From positions 1 through 7,105 of the forward strand of contig CAJBAP010000105.1 in NCBI GenBank assembly GCA_903950295.1: a DNA stretch of 7,105 nucleotides, read 5' to 3'. Source of the DNA: an uncultured Rhodocyclaceae bacterium (GTDB taxonomy: Bacteria; Pseudomonadota; Gammaproteobacteria; Burkholderiales; Rhodocyclaceae). Below the pieces are notes generated by a model that was not told the DNA's origin, did not search any database, and was given only the letters and a program-made list of their open reading frames with translations. Positions 6,644 to 7,105 of the stretch are shown one piece after another (the first letter of the stretch is position 1; each line of letters begins with the position of its first letter). The position numbers were made by a program, and so were the translations under genes.

Positions 6644-7105
6644 ATGGCGCGCCTGCTGGCGGTTTTCGCCCTCTGCCTGCACGCGCTGCTGGCCGTCGCG
6701 GCGGGAGAGGTGGTGCCCATCCCGGCGCTCAAGGCGCGCGTCACGGACCTGACCGCGACGCTCTCGGCCGCTCAGGCAGCCGACCTGGAAGCCAAACTTG
6801 CCACCTTCGAGGCGCGCAAGGGCAGCCAGGTCGTGGTGCTCATGCTGCCGACCACGCAACCCGAAACCATCGAACAATTTGGCACTCGCCTGATGGATAC
6901 CTGGAAAATCGGGCGCAAGGGGGTTGATGACGGCGTGATCCTGATCGTTGCCAAAGATGACCGCCGCCTGCGCATCGAGGTTGGCTACGGGCTGGAGGGC
7001 ATCCTGAATGACGCCACCGCGAAACGGATCATCGCCGAAACCATCACCCCCCGCTTCAAGGCCGGTGATTTGCCGGGCGGCATCAGCGCCGGCATCGACG
7101 CCATC
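6644..7105 (+). CDS. TPM-domain protein (YgcG-like), 3' end outside the window
   Basis: The frame is open from the ATG at 6644 to the last base, giving 154 residues of an incomplete protein. A signal peptide covers about residues 1-20 (MARLLAVFALCLHALLAVAA). It is followed by a TPM (TPM_phosphatase) domain: the N-terminal helix with LSAAQAADLEAKLATFEARKG (41-61, abbreviated pattern), the strand QVVVLMLPTT (62-71), then WKIGRKGVDDGVILIVAKDD (86-105), RRLRIEVGYGLEG (106-118) and the helix with AKRIIAE (124-130). In full-length relatives a membrane helix and often a Gly-rich tail follow, which cannot be checked here. TPM domains are found in exported proteins linked to envelope maintenance and photosystem II repair in plants; the bacterial role is unclear. 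No strong ribosome binding site precedes the ATG, so translation may be coupled to lemA, whose stop is nine bases upstream. Confidence 0.92.
   Translation, partial: MARLLAVFALCLHALLAVAAGEVVPIPALKARVTDLTATLSAAQAADLEAKLATFEARKGSQVVVLMLPTTQPETIEQFGTRLMDTWKIGRKGVDDGVILIVAKDDRRLRIEVGYGLEGILNDATAKRIIAETITPRFKAGDLPGGISAGIDAI

Noticed and set aside
6044..6877. Reverse-strand open frame of 277 codons opposite lemA and the TPM gene
   Set aside because: Both forward genes are well supported by family motifs. This antisense translation is His/Arg/Gly-rich without any recognisable motif.

Overview
This 7.1 kb window is GC-rich chromosomal DNA, most likely from a betaproteobacterium. That placement is inferred from the OxyR sequence (an Asn directly before the first redox cysteine), the Dps subtype and the gene content; no rRNA or other strict taxonomic marker is present. 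It holds nine protein genes, the last one cut by the window edge. I see no tRNA, rRNA, CRISPR array, insertion sequence or prophage gene.

Layout. Positions 1-242 are a non-coding leader, followed by a forward SrmB/RhlE-type DEAD-box RNA helicase (243-1595). Convergent to it is a two-gene reverse-strand operon: a small secreted protein of unknown function (2528-2878) overlapping by ATGA an exported M48 zinc metalloprotease (1683-2531), with a recognisable sigma-70-type promoter at 2911-2939. Next on the reverse strand is an oxidative-stress block: oxyR (3936-4844), then dps (3332-3820), then a DUF123/Uri-type GIY-YIG protein (2985-3335) that overlaps dps by GTGA. Between oxyR and dps lies a 37-base sequence (3890-3926) matching the OxyR operator ATAG-N7-CTAT-N7-ATAG-N7-CTAT, with a perfect first half. 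It overlaps a plausible -35 of dps.

Divergent from oxyR is a forward cluster: an unrecognised 349-residue protein (4926-5975) with coiled-coil stretches and a distinctive C-terminal domain, then lemA encoding a LemA-family lipoprotein (6017-6634), then a TPM-domain protein (6644 to the window end). The close spacing suggests one operon at the cell envelope.

How the parts fit. The clearest functional story is peroxide defence: OxyR has both redox cysteines at E. coli numbering (C199, C208), its operator sits directly before dps, and a putative structure-specific nuclease is translationally coupled to dps. The two least understood parts are the 349-residue protein ahead of lemA and the small secreted partner of the M48 protease.
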